DNA from: CAYNFR01 sp964396595
Lineage (GTDB): Bacteria > Bacteroidota > Bacteroidia > Chitinophagales > Saprospiraceae
DNA: 64,000 bases
Assembly: GCA_964396595.1 (NCBI GenBank)
Contig: CAYNFR010000011.1
Location: 1 to 64,000, forward strand
Direction: 5' to 3'
The position numbers were made by a program, and so were the translations under genes. Below the pieces are notes generated by a model. The model did no database searches. It was given only the letters and a program-made list of their open reading frames with translations, and was not told the origin of the DNA. Of this stretch, positions 17,401 through 26,789 are shown piece by piece; within the stretch, counting starts at the first letter, position 1, and the number at the start of each line of letters is the position of its first letter.

Positions 17401-20321
17401 TCTCCTGTGCACAATGTACTATCAGCACCAAGAGATAAGTCAAATAGCTGATCAAAGGTTATATCAATACTATCTCGACGTGTACATTGGCCGTCTTGCA
17501 ACTCAAGCCAGTAAGTACCCGGCTGCGAAACCACTAAGCTTAAAGCACTCGAACCATCATTCCATGTAAAACGGCCGACGCCAATAGTCGGCGAAACAAG
17601 AGTCAGTTCTTGCCCCTCGCATAAGCTTGTATCCCTTCCAAGATCAAAAAACTGTATAGCTGTCACAGCAAGACGCATACTCGCCGTATCTCTACACGCA
17701 CCTAATGAACCTAAGAGCGTGTAGGTATCTGCTTCTCTGATGTTAATGCTGACTGTACTATCCCCTGTACTCCATCTATAAAAGGCCCCTGTGCTATTGA
17801 GGTCAAACAATGCTATTTCTTGCCCATCGCAGATGGTTGTATCTGGTATGAGCGCCATCGTAAAAGCCAGATCAAAATTGATCTGCACTGTATCCGCTAT
17901 CTCACACATGTTAGGGAAGGTAACCGTCGCAATGATCTCTCCGCCTGCTGAGGGAACGGTATAGCTCAGATTAGTACTGCCATCATTCCACACAATGGAC
18001 AATATCTCTGATGCTTCGAAGGGCCTCAAGATTATTGTTTCACTGCTACAGTAAACCGTATCACGACCTAGAAATTCTCGAAAAGAATCATTTTCTCCCT
18101 CTGTAGGAAATCGCCAGCCGCTATTCCCTCCCAAACTAACACTACCCGTCCCGGCAAAAAAATCCGCTCCACCGGAGGCTATAAGATCCCTTATTTCGAA
18201 GTAGCTTAAGTTCAACAGCGCACTCGAAGGCATACTAAATGTTGTCTGAAAACCAGGGGCATTACTTGAAAATCCTATTGGGGCGCAAGGCCCACCGATA
18301 CCTTCGAAATATTGATTAACCCTAATATCCAAGCCGACACTCAATCGATAATCGTGCCCTGCGGCAAAGAACAAAGAGTCGATATTAAATCCGGTTTCTA
18401 TTAACTCGCCGTCACCTTCAAATCTCAATGTCTCAATACGCACATCACCTAAAGATCTCAACAAGGCATCACCATCAGGATCTGTAAAATACACGCTACC
18501 GATAGGTCCTGTATTCGCTTCTAATCCGGAGGTCTGAGCCGTCAGCTTGAATATCGTTCCCTGCGTATTTTCAATTCTGACATTATTAATAACCAGGGGC
18601 ATCAATAAATTCACACGAGATCCTGTGACCGTAATACAAGAGTTTGCTAGATTCAATAGGACTGCAGGGGCGTCCTCGACGTAAAAAAACTGTGTGGTAA
18701 TATCAAAGCCAGCGCTATAAAAACGATCATTACCTTCGATTCTAATTATACCTGATAAATTTAAGTCACTATCCAGCCTTATCTCCCTTTCGCTGACTGT
18801 GAACAGATTGATGAGTGTATTAGACCCCGTGGCTAATCTCTGTCTATCTTGAGTGCCTAGTTCATCATTTCCTATCAAAAACAAATCAGGTATCTGCCAG
18901 TTTACAGCGCCAGTCAGAGTTATGTCATTATTTACATATAACGCTGACAGGCTCAATGTGGCTCTTATAGGAGAGCTATAGGTGATATCATCCACGTTTC
19001 CGGGTGCAAATCCAAAAACCGTATCATTGGGAGAGCTAAATGAATTAGCATCAAAAAACACGCGGTCTTTACCTGAAGGAATACATGCGCCACCAGATCC
19101 GCCACTTGTCTCAGACCAATTCGCACGATCATTCCAATTACCTGTCCCCCCTACCCAATAAACAAATCTTCCGAACAAATCCTGAATTTGCCATCCTTCA
19201 TTGTTGCCGCCATCAGCGCCGGAGGATACAGTTACACGACTCGCGGAAGGGTTCTCAGCACGAATGCCTCTTAAAAATAAGCCTTCAAGCGTAAAAGGAC
19301 GTATAGTAAATTGTAAAATAGCCCGCTCCCGAGCACCTACATCTGCAATGATACTCGCAAAACCATCACAATAGTCATCATTCTCAATCGTACGCAAGAT
19401 CTGTCTGCTACCGTTTTGAAGGAACAACACAAAGCCATTCGGAAGCCTTAGCCTGTCAAAAATATGATTGCCTGTGATGCGACCATTGCCTGAAAAACGC
19501 AATATATCAATAGTAGGCGGGACATCCGTATTGGTGTCAATCCGACCATTTAACACATCAAAAAAGACAGATAGCCACCGTATCATTATATCTCCATTCA
19601 TTCGAAGAGTCCCGGCTTCTCCGTTAAATATGATACTGGCATTCGCGGTGACGGCGGTGATGTTTTCGCCACCGATTTCAAAAGTGGAAGGGTTACCAAC
19701 GAATCTTTGTTCTAATGTGATTGTAGACATCCCAGCCTCTAGTGTCCGATTGCTATTATAATTAGAGAAAAAAGCATAGACATTTATATTGTTATTGCCG
19801 AAGCGCAGCGTACCACTTCTAAAATCTAGCGTTCTATTAATAAATAAATCATCGACAATGTCATACGATCCGGTAGTCGCAATAATTACATCTTGATGAA
19901 AGGGCTGACCTGCAGACTGTACTGTATTAGTACCCGTAGTCGCTTCTAATCGATAATTTCCTAAAAAACGATGCGTCATTCCTGTTATAAAGCGTATAGA
20001 CCCAGCACAAACAGCCGTCCATGCTGCTTCTGCCTCAAAAACCGGATTGCCTGTCGCCCCTGTCCAGTTCATTGAAGCAAAGAAAATATCTGATTGAGTC
20101 ACTCTGACTATCTGTCCCGGTCCATTAAATGATTGTGCATCGAAAATGACATTATTCATCAGGTTAGGAACACCTGCACCTCCCGGACCACCACTGGTAA
20201 ATGACCAATTATCAGGGTCATGCCAGTCGCCTGTTCTTCCTACCCAATACATTTCTTGAGAAAGTATGTGTGTAAAAAATGTGATTGATAAAACTATTAT
20301 TAGCGTAAAGCGCATCATCAT
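14427..20321 (-). CDS. Giant surface protein with 16 Ig-like modules and T9SS type B sorting domain
   Basis: About 1964 residues. A hydrophobic signal peptide ends before 'SQEMYWVG'. Residues up to about 740 hold two segments opening with 'YWVG.TG.W.D..NW', a motif common in gliding-motility-associated proteins, and are otherwise beta-rich. Residues about 742-1865 consist of 16 tandem modules of 65-78 residues, each with 'LG.D...C.G', 'W.DG/W.TG', 'GTY' and a later Cys. The last 95 residues ('PDIFSPNGDNTNDFF', 'NKVFISNNPNDSWDG', 'GVYTYSLKI') are the gliding-motility C-terminal (CHU_C, T9SS type B) domain. It should be exported by Sec and then T9SS and displayed on the cell surface. Adhesion is plausible. 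I chose the ATG at 20321; a TTG lies 12 bases upstream. It is divergent from the HYR/lectin gene. Confidence 0.93.
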   Translation of the reverse strand: MMMRFTLIIVLSITFFTHILSQEMYWVGRTGDWHDPDNWSFTSGGPGGAGVPNLMNNVIFDAQSFNGPGQIVRVTQSDIFFASMNWTGATGNPVFEAEAAWTAVCAGSIRFITGMTHRFLGNYRLEATTGTNTVQSAGQPFHQDVIIATTGSYDIVDDLFINRTLDFRSGTLRFGNNNINVYAFFSNYNSNRTLEAGMSTITLEQRFVGNPSTFEIGGENITAVTANASIIFNGEAGTLRMNGDIMIRWLSVFFDVLNGRIDTNTDVPPTIDILRFSGNGRITGNHIFDRLRLPNGFVLFLQNGSRQILRTIENDDYCDGFASIIADVGARERAILQFTIRPFTLEGLFLRGIRAENPSASRVTVSSGADGGNNEGWQIQDLFGRFVYWVGGTGNWNDRANWSETSGGSGGACIPSGKDRVFFDANSFSSPNDTVFGFAPGNVDDITYSSPIRATLSLSALYVNNDITLTGAVNWQIPDLFLIGNDELGTQDRQRLATGSNTLINLFTVSEREIRLDSDLNLSGIIRIEGNDRFYSAGFDITTQFFYVEDAPAVLLNLANSCITVTGSRVNLLMPLVINNVRIENTQGTIFKLTAQTSGLEANTGPIGSVYFTDPDGDALLRSLGDVRIETLRFEGDGELIETGFNIDSLFFAAGHDYRLSVGLDIRVNQYFEGIGGPCAPIGFSSNAPGFQTTFSMPSSALLNLSYFEIRDLIASGGADFFAGTGSVSLGGNSGWRFPTEGENDSFREFLGRDTVYCSSETIILRPFEASEILSIVWNDGSTNLSYTVPSAGGEIIATVTFPNMCEIADTVQINFDLAFTMALIPDTTICDGQEIALFDLNSTGAFYRWSTGDSTVSINIREADTYTLLGSLGACRDTASMRLAVTAIQFFDLGRDTSLCEGQELTLVSPTIGVGRFTWNDGSSALSLVVSQPGTYWLELQDGQCTRRDSIDITFDQLFDLSLGADSTLCTGETLTLTATAGLDRYLWEDGSTDAIRTVSTSGVYTLLGERGACRVSDSVAVNVVTLPPLDLGADRRHCESDILPLVSPITGFDLLWSTGEVTLSIVPTVSGLYRLTISDGRCQGTDEINVVIDRLPEVNLGGDTLVCEGVALTLDAGVAANYIWSTGDMNRTIDVSQPGRYEVRLENGHCRIDTQQTISYVVIPDFDLGPDSTLCDGEELVLQAPSIMGGFIWSDGSQGQTLSVSTSDVYILRVEDRGCSREASVNVVFDPTINLSIGPDTTLCAGEELVLSTNATATEYIWSTGATTSSINVNNSGTYILNAISGACEDSDTVIVRYVTIDDINLGDDRSICEGESITLNAFIGNELNYVWSDGRTTPEIVVTAGDTYTVEVGTDRCVESASVVISVDPRFEVMLPDDRIICEGDEISLTSLGNRISGVIYQWIGNIIPDPMTEGTIRDAGYYTLIGQRGACAFSDSIRIDVQPALVINLGDNIVSCQGNVETIGQMIPNAQYLWTTGETTPLIDVISDGTYAVNITQGACISDADIIVSFAPLPVIDLGMDRTICAGESINLGQAAGMLNYFWSTGATSSMIDVTEAGTYRVTVRDDNACESSDEVSVVVNPIGSFDLGPRDQVLCMGESLPLTVTSPGSNILWSTGNTGGSITVDMAGIYWAETDLAGCLFRDTVVLSVTDRPDLTLPRDTTICDGSSFIIRPATNASIFSWSSGQQTMDIEVQTAGTYTLRAGPAGCATTQSIHIMTSPTPSFSLGPDETICEGEDISLSVPSGNGDIRWSTGQTGQSIIVDRTGTYTATADLNGCTFSDSRRITVENLPFFNLGDDIATCDNQPLVLSVPRTDVTVSWSTGQTGNVITTNTLGQIVATAVSSNGCIFTDAIIISNRECARLSLFIPDIFSPNGDNTNDFFDIGISRSAVVHEYVLEIFDRMGNKVFISNNPNDSWDGNFNESPAAVGVYTYSLKIRFSDDYELDRTDYFRGSVTMIR

Positions 20322-20427
20322 AATGTCGATCAAGAATATTAAAACACGCTAAATAGCTGTGTAATTGTACAATAGTATACAATATGTGTTGTTTTTGGTC
20401 ATATTTCAATATTCCGTAAAATTTGCT

Positions 20428-20435
20428 TACATTCG
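20428..20435 (+). promoter_or_regulatory. -7-like element TACATTCG in the divergent giant-gene intergenic region
   Basis: Seven of eight match to TAnnTTTG, followed by C. It would give the HYR/lectin gene a leader of about 110 bases. Evidence is the motif only. Confidence 0.25.
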
Positions 20436-20551
20436 CTCCTAATTCAACCTACGGTCTCAGGCCTACTACTGAATAATAGAACCCCGACAATCCACTTTGA
20501 TCATTCTATTATTTGAGATTTTTCGAAATAAAAACGAAATCGCAGCGCCTT

Positions 20552-23500
20552 ATGACAAAAATTTTCACTCCTATTTTGGCCTTGGTACTGTATATCAGTC
20601 TTTCGATGCCATTAATCAGTCAAGAATGTTTGACTTCACCCATTATCTCTTGTCCTTCTACATTCTATGGGTGCCCGGATAGTGATATTTCGCCTGAAAA
20701 AATTGGTTTTGCCACAGCCACCACCAATGATAGTAACTGTCCTGCACCAATAGTTAGTTATCGAGATATCATCGAAACAGAAGACGGCTGTATAGGGATG
20801 CGTAAAATAAAGCGTATGTGGCGAGCAGACTATCCTAATGAGCTCAATCCATGGTTATTTGCCGAATGTTCTCAGATCATTGTCTTAAGCGACAATGATA
20901 GCCCTGTGCTCGTAGGATGCCCTACGGACATTACGATTGAGGCAAGCAGTTCTTCTTGTTCTGCAGTCGTGACATGGACACCACCCACAGCTACAGATGC
21001 TTGCGGCATTGCTTCTCTGACCAGTAATTTTCAGCCGGGACAGACATTTGAATTAGGCACCACAGTAGTTACATATACAGCCAGAGATAATTGTGGCAAG
21101 GAGACTTCATGCTCTTTCACTATTACCGTGACAGGTGGCTGTTGTGATGCCGTGCCGACTATTAGCTGTCCCGCAAGTATTGATATCTGTCCGAACTCAT
21201 CATCTGATCCACAAGTGACAGGAACTGCCACAGCATCATTTGCCGGAGGCAATAACTGCGGTACGCCGACCATCACCTATACCGACCAAGTCAGTGGCGC
21301 AGCTTGCAGCCAAACAATCACAAGAACATGGAGGGCTACCAATCCTGACAACAGTTCCGCCTTCTCCACTTGTGTTCAGACGATTAGACTAGTCGATAAT
21401 TCTGCACCGGCAATAGCTAACTGCCCGAGTGATATAACAGTCAGCGCAGGTAGTGACTGCAGTGCTATAGTCACATGGACAGCTCCTTCAGCAACAGATG
21501 ACTGCGGCCTCCAAAGCCTTATCTCTTCACACGAATCCGGCAGTACCTTTGCTCCTGGCGAAACAGTTGTCACATATACCGCTACAGATAATTGTGGTAA
21601 TGTGACGCGCTGCTCATTTAAAGTTATCGTAACTGGTGGTTGCTGCAATGAAGCCCCTATAATAAATTGTCCGCCAAGTCGCACAGTTTGTCCTTCGTCT
21701 AATATCGATCCAGCTGAAACTGGTATAGCCACGGCGACATATACCAATGCACAAGGATGCAAGCCAGCCATTATCACTCATACGGATACTAGATCCGGTG
21801 AATCATGCAACATAGTCGTCACAAGAGAATGGAGAGCTACTAACCCGGATGATACCACTAAATTTAGCATCTGTAGACAGATCATCACAATGAAAGATGA
21901 TACTGGACCGACAATAGCAGGCTGTCCGACTAATATCACAGTTGATGCCGATCAATCATGCAGCGCAGTAGTGAGCTGGTCTCCGCCTCAGGCGAGTGAT
22001 AACTGTGGATTGAAAGGATTGACGAGTACACATAGCCCGGGTAGTGCCTTCCCTATAGGTGTAACAACTGTCGTTTACACATTTACAGATAACTGTAACA
22101 ATACTTCTCAATGTAGCTTTACCATTACAGTCAATGGCAATTGTTGTGATGAAATACCGACTATCCTTTGTCCGCCTGCCTACACAGGATGTCCCACTGC
22201 GTCTATAGACCCGATAAATACCGGTCGTGCTATTGCTAGATATAACAATTCACCCGGCTGCGATGCGCCGGTAGTCAGATATACAGATCAAGTCAGCGGT
22301 ACAGATTGCAATAAAGTCATCATACGTACTTGGACAGCTACAAACCCAAATAACTCTTCATTAGTGAGTCGTTGTGAGCAAGTCATCACATTGGTAGATG
22401 AACAGGCGCCAATTATCATGAATTGTCCGAGAGATATCACCATCAGCTCAAACAGCTCTTGTGTTGCCAGAGTTAATTGGGCACCACCGATGGCTATCGA
22501 TGGATGTGGACTGAAGAGTCTCGTAAGCACACACCGCCCGGGAGATTTCTTCGAAATAGGCACAACGACTGTGACTTATACCGCCACAGATAACTGTGAC
22601 AATGTAAGCTCGTGTTCATTTACCGTCACAGTCCTGAAGGCTTGTTGTGATGACGCCCCTTCCATCACGACTTGTCCCGCAGATTTTGTTGCCTGTCCGG
22701 GTGCGAGTACAGACCCTAGTGTGACAGGCAGACCTATCGTTAATACTAGCTCGGGTTGTACACCGGATATGTATTACAGAGACGATGTAATAAACTTCTC
22801 TTGTGCAGGGTCTCGGATCATCAAGCGTACATGGATCGCTGTTAACCAGAATAATCTGGCAGATACTTGTATCCAGATGATATCATTAATCGATACCATA
22901 GCGCCTATTATCAATAATTGTCCGACGGATATCATCGTAGATGGTGGCCGCCAGTCGGTGACATGGAGCAATATTAATGCAAGTGACAATTGTGGCTTCA
23001 CAGTGAGTTATAGCATTGCCAATGGAAGTATATTTGAGGTCGGTGTTACTACTGTGATTATCACGGTCATTGATAATTGTGGCAATAAGACGACTTGCAG
23101 CTTTACAGTGACTGTAAATCCTAATCCAGGTTCCGGACTCACGGTAAATTGTCCCAGTGAGGTCATGATTGATTGTGGAGCGACACATCAAGCGATTCCC
23201 GCACCAACGGCGGTATCAGATTGTCCGGCTTGCGAAAAACATGAGATTGCGGGATTCATTTACATGGGCAGCTATAAGGGGCATCTATATTACTGCAGCC
23301 GCGACCAGAGTACATGGCCAGAAGCAAAAGCAACAGCAGAAGCCCTGGGAGGACAACTAGTGATCATAAATGATGCACAAGAAAATAATTTTGTCAAATC
23401 AATCTTCCAACTTGATGCCGCATGGATAGGCTTATCACGTAATCGACCGGCTAATACATTTAACTGGGTAGACGGCTCAGGCTTGACTTATACTAACTGG

Positions 23501-25132
23501 TATCCGGGTCAACCAAATAACTTTAACAACAAACAGGATTATGTAGAAATACTCAAAAATGGTCAATGGAACGACCAGGACAACGATAAAAAACGTGAGT
23601 ACATAGTAGAGTTTTCTTGTATCGATATTGTACAAATAGCAGGACCGACGCAGGTTAAAGACATTGATGGTTCCGCCTCAGTGAGCTTTGCCATAAAAGA
23701 TGCCTGCGGCAATGTGGATACATGCACATATAATGTTACATTAAAAAATCAATTTAGCCTTGATTGCCCTGATGATTTCGTCGTCCATACTGAAAGAAAT
23801 GAAGCAGTAGTTTATTGGAATCCTCCTACCTACAACACATGCTGTGATGATTGTTATAATGGTGGCAATATCAACGGCTTCGTTTATATGGGTTACTTCA
23901 GAGGTAAGCACTACTATTGCTCACGCAGTAATTTTACTTGGCATCAAGCAAATCAAATGTCGCGCGACAATGGTGGAAACCTCGCCATTATCAGTTCTAA
24001 AGAAGAAAATGAATATCTCGCTCGACAGCTCGGCAATCAGATCGCCTGGATAGGCGTGTCTGACCATCAGACAGAAGACAAATGGCTAGATGTCAACGGC
24101 AAAACACACACTTTCTTTAATTGGCGCACGGGTCAGCCTAATAACCACCAAAACATCCAGCACTATGTAGAATTAGAACCTACAGGGTATTGGAATGATA
24201 ATGAGGGCGAATTTAAGAGAGAGTTTATCATGGAGATTCCGGGATGTTATCCTATCAGACAAACTTCCGGCAAGGCCAGCGGATCAGTGTTCGCGGTCGG
24301 AAGACACAAAGTTTCTTATGAAATCATTGACGAATGTGGTAACAAGGCTACTTGCGCATTCGAAATTACCGTAAATAAAAAAGATTCTAACAATAGTAAC
24401 TATTGCTCATCCTACGGCATCAGTACCCACAGAACTTTCATCCGTCAAGTTCAGCTAGATAAATACGTCTTCAGAACAGACAATAATGGTGGTTATAGGA
24501 ATATCACAAACCCATGCATCAATGTGGCACGAGGGTCAAAGCTTTCGGTCCTTACGCAACCTGGATTTACAACCCAGTTAGCATATCAAACTTATTGGAA
24601 GGTTTACATAGACCTGAATCAGGACGGAGACTTTGACGATGAAGGTGAATACCTCGGAAGAGGACGTACATTTAATGCCTTAAGAGGAGAGTTTAATATT
24701 GCATCACATGCAAAACTTGGCAAAACCACTCTTCGAATAGTCATGAGCCTCAATGATTACCCTGAGAGCTGCGGAGCTAACGCAGAAGGAGAAACAGAAG
24801 ATTATTGTATCAATATCGTTAATACAAAATCAAATAACATCAATTGGTCATATACCACTGCCCTGCCCGTCGAAATGACAGAAATAGTCAGTTCAGATGT
24901 CACTATCACGCCCAATCCTGCCTTTGAGCAAGCCACGGTGTTCAATAGTACAGGAATCGCAGCTATTACCATTTTTAATGGCAACGGCCAGATTCATCTG
25001 AAAAGAGACTATTCTGCAAAGAACGAAATAGAAATACTGGATTTGAGCAATTTTGACAGTGGCATTTATATCGTCCAGGTAGCGGATGCTCTCGGAGAAA
25101 TTACGACGAAGAAATTGATCGTCACGAAATAA
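20552..25132 (+). CDS. HYR / C-type lectin / GEVED surface protein with T9SS type A sorting domain
   Basis: About 1526 residues with a signal peptide ending near 'LISQ'. Five Cys-rich units of about 165 residues (about 25-859) each end in a HYR domain ('ATDNCG' and 'CSFTVTV' signatures). Two C-type lectin domains follow (about 899-1024 and 1105-1229). Both carry a QPN triplet ('GQPNN') and a WND triplet, the expected calcium/sugar ligands. Each lectin domain interrupts a HYR domain. A GEVED domain (about 1284-1426; 'DLNQDGDFDDEGEYLG') and a type A T9SS domain ('NPAFEQATVFN', 'SGIYIVQV') complete it. I start at the ATG at 20552, just before a proper signal peptide; an open frame extends 13 codons further upstream. 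Likely a surface adhesin binding glycans. Confidence 0.93.
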   Translation: MTKIFTPILALVLYISLSMPLISQECLTSPIISCPSTFYGCPDSDISPEKIGFATATTNDSNCPAPIVSYRDIIETEDGCIGMRKIKRMWRADYPNELNPWLFAECSQIIVLSDNDSPVLVGCPTDITIEASSSSCSAVVTWTPPTATDACGIASLTSNFQPGQTFELGTTVVTYTARDNCGKETSCSFTITVTGGCCDAVPTISCPASIDICPNSSSDPQVTGTATASFAGGNNCGTPTITYTDQVSGAACSQTITRTWRATNPDNSSAFSTCVQTIRLVDNSAPAIANCPSDITVSAGSDCSAIVTWTAPSATDDCGLQSLISSHESGSTFAPGETVVTYTATDNCGNVTRCSFKVIVTGGCCNEAPIINCPPSRTVCPSSNIDPAETGIATATYTNAQGCKPAIITHTDTRSGESCNIVVTREWRATNPDDTTKFSICRQIITMKDDTGPTIAGCPTNITVDADQSCSAVVSWSPPQASDNCGLKGLTSTHSPGSAFPIGVTTVVYTFTDNCNNTSQCSFTITVNGNCCDEIPTILCPPAYTGCPTASIDPINTGRAIARYNNSPGCDAPVVRYTDQVSGTDCNKVIIRTWTATNPNNSSLVSRCEQVITLVDEQAPIIMNCPRDITISSNSSCVARVNWAPPMAIDGCGLKSLVSTHRPGDFFEIGTTTVTYTATDNCDNVSSCSFTVTVLKACCDDAPSITTCPADFVACPGASTDPSVTGRPIVNTSSGCTPDMYYRDDVINFSCAGSRIIKRTWIAVNQNNLADTCIQMISLIDTIAPIINNCPTDIIVDGGRQSVTWSNINASDNCGFTVSYSIANGSIFEVGVTTVIITVIDNCGNKTTCSFTVTVNPNPGSGLTVNCPSEVMIDCGATHQAIPAPTAVSDCPACEKHEIAGFIYMGSYKGHLYYCSRDQSTWPEAKATAEALGGQLVIINDAQENNFVKSIFQLDAAWIGLSRNRPANTFNWVDGSGLTYTNWYPGQPNNFNNKQDYVEILKNGQWNDQDNDKKREYIVEFSCIDIVQIAGPTQVKDIDGSASVSFAIKDACGNVDTCTYNVTLKNQFSLDCPDDFVVHTERNEAVVYWNPPTYNTCCDDCYNGGNINGFVYMGYFRGKHYYCSRSNFTWHQANQMSRDNGGNLAIISSKEENEYLARQLGNQIAWIGVSDHQTEDKWLDVNGKTHTFFNWRTGQPNNHQNIQHYVELEPTGYWNDNEGEFKREFIMEIPGCYPIRQTSGKASGSVFAVGRHKVSYEIIDECGNKATCAFEITVNKKDSNNSNYCSSYGISTHRTFIRQVQLDKYVFRTDNNGGYRNITNPCINVARGSKLSVLTQPGFTTQLAYQTYWKVYIDLNQDGDFDDEGEYLGRGRTFNALRGEFNIASHAKLGKTTLRIVMSLNDYPESCGANAEGETEDYCINIVNTKSNNINWSYTTALPVEMTEIVSSDVTITPNPAFEQATVFNSTGIAAITIFNGNGQIHLKRDYSAKNEIEILDLSNFDSGIYIVQVADALGEITTKKLIVTK

Positions 25133-25155
25133 GTAAACTTTTGGAAATCAATCTT

Positions 25156-25190
25156 AGCCTCTTGACTATCGTCAAGAGGCTTTTTTCTTT
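25156..25190 (+). terminator. Intrinsic terminator of the HYR/lectin gene
   Basis: AGCCTCTTGAC (25156-25166) pairs perfectly over 11 bases with GTCAAGAGGCT (25171-25181) around a TATC loop, followed by a T-rich run. It sits 24 bases after the stop codon. Confidence 0.92.
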
Positions 25191-25288
25191 TATATATTCA
25201 GCTATTGGAAGATAAAAAGATTCATGATTCATTGTTGTAGACTGATCGAATTTATTACGCATCTTTAGTCAATAATAAACAGTACTTC

Positions 25289-26026
25289 ATGATAGAAAAA
25301 ATAGTTGGACAATCATGGATAAATATTCCTGCGATATTCAACGGCCCTCCCGGCTCAGCCAATGGAGGTGTTCTCATCGGTGCATTGGCATCCTTATTTA
25401 AGGGATCTTATGTCACAAGGTTATTTGCTCCCCCGCCCCTTGATACAAGAATGCTGATCCAAGCAAGCGATCATACTTCTGTAGAAGTCAAGCTGAAAGA
25501 TAAAGTAATAGCCTCTGCCAAAGTTGAAAGTTTTGAGCCAGTTATCTTACCCGCCATAGGGCTGGAAAATGCAGAAATAGCTGCGAGAAAGTATGTTGGG
25601 CTTACGCCCCAATATAAATATCATCATTGTTATGTATGTGGAATGGCTCGACCCATCGCAGATGGATTACATATTTATCCGGGCAAATCAGATCTTGACG
25701 TGTATGCTGCGCCATGGTATCCCTTGGCGCAGCATGCTGATAAACATGGGATCATCAAGCCAGAATTCATCGTAGGTGCGCTGGATTGTCCATCGGGTAT
25801 TGCATGTATGGGTTCTCCCCCGCGGCTATTGATATTGGGAACAATGTGGGTAAAGATAGTGAACGATGCCCCCGTAGATAGTTATTATTATATCGTCTCG
25901 CGATGCGATGGTATAGAGGGTCGAAAATATTACGGAAGCTCAGTGCTTTACGATAGAAATGACAGGGAGATTGCGCATTCAAGATCAATATGGATTGAGA
26001 TAAAGAATTTCGCTACAGAATCATGA
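25289..26026 (+). CDS. Double-hotdog thioesterase-like protein of unknown substrate
   Basis: A 245-residue protein. 'FNGPPGSANGGVLIGALA' near the N-terminus looks like the first hotdog helix. 'HHCYVCGMARPIADGLHIYPG' (about 111-131) recalls a hotdog-fold family whose members carry 'C(F/Y)VCG' followed by 'GDGLRIFPG'. 'EFIVGALDCPSGIA' resembles the second hotdog helix. I recall similar proteins as uncharacterised thioesterase-like members, and no enzyme activity can be claimed. Its stop overlaps the cyclase start (ATGA), and kynureninase follows. It is therefore the first gene of a putative kynurenine-pathway operon. A role in handling an acyl-CoA made downstream of anthranilate is a guess from context. 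Confidence 0.7.
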   Translation: MIEKIVGQSWINIPAIFNGPPGSANGGVLIGALASLFKGSYVTRLFAPPPLDTRMLIQASDHTSVEVKLKDKVIASAKVESFEPVILPAIGLENAEIAARKYVGLTPQYKYHHCYVCGMARPIADGLHIYPGKSDLDVYAAPWYPLAQHADKHGIIKPEFIVGALDCPSGIACMGSPPRLLILGTMWVKIVNDAPVDSYYYIVSRCDGIEGRKYYGSSVLYDRNDREIAHSRSIWIEIKNFATES

Positions 26027-26757
26027 AAGCCAATATCCTCATAGGCGCACGTATGTACAGTGTTGATCTGGCGCTACCAATCGATATTAGCATCCCTTTA
26101 GTAGATCATCCCGATCAAGTAAAGTGCTTTCACGCACCTGATGTGAAATTTACCCCTGTCATAAGTGGAAACTTCATCGGTGCAATTGAACAAGGCAGTC
26201 CCGTAAACTTTTATAATATTGCGGTCAATCCACACGGCAATGCTACCCATACAGAATGTGCAGGTCATATTTTTAATAATGGCTTAACCTTAAACAAAAT
26301 CCCACATGTTGCGCATCAGATAGCCCAACTTATCTCTGTGAACATCGCTGATAAACCATGCATCTCAGAAAAAGACCTTGCCCAGCTCTCTATTGATCCA
26401 CATGTGACAGCACTTATAATACGCACTCTTCCCAATCCATGCACCAAACTCACAACAGACTACTCAGGCTCCTCCCCGTGCTATCTTGACATCTCAGCCA
26501 TTTCTTTGATTAACAGCATCGGAATTGAGCATTTGTTGGTGGATATTCCAAGTGTTGATCCGGAAGAAGATGGCGGTGCACTTTCTGCACATAAGGCATT
26601 CTGGGCAAATGATGCCCAATTTCATAAGACCATTACCGAACTAATCTTCGTACCCGAGGACCTCATCGATGGATTGTATTTATTAAATTTACAATACCTC
26701 AATATTGCACTGGACGCAAGTCCCAGCAGACCGCTTCTTTTTAAGATACACGCTTAA
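26023..26757 (+). CDS. Cyclase family protein, kynurenine formamidase-like
   Basis: A 244-residue metal-dependent hydrolase of the cyclase/kynurenine formamidase (KynB) superfamily. The family metal motif HxGTHxD is recognisable as 'NPHGNATHTECAGH' (about 69-82), although Glu replaces the usual Asp. The rest of the fold is supported by 'PLVDHPDQV', 'VTALIIRTLPN' and 'EHLLVDIPSVDP'. Immediate linkage to kynureninase suggests hydrolysis of N-formylkynurenine to kynurenine. The Asp-to-Glu change means this should be held as probable only. It overlaps the upstream hotdog gene by four bases, and kynU begins 32 bases after its stop. Confidence 0.75.
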   Translation: MKANILIGARMYSVDLALPIDISIPLVDHPDQVKCFHAPDVKFTPVISGNFIGAIEQGSPVNFYNIAVNPHGNATHTECAGHIFNNGLTLNKIPHVAHQIAQLISVNIADKPCISEKDLAQLSIDPHVTALIIRTLPNPCTKLTTDYSGSSPCYLDISAISLINSIGIEHLLVDIPSVDPEEDGGALSAHKAFWANDAQFHKTITELIFVPEDLIDGLYLLNLQYLNIALDASPSRPLLFKIHA

Positions 26758-26789
26758 AACTCTGTAACGAATCATGTCAACAATCAAAG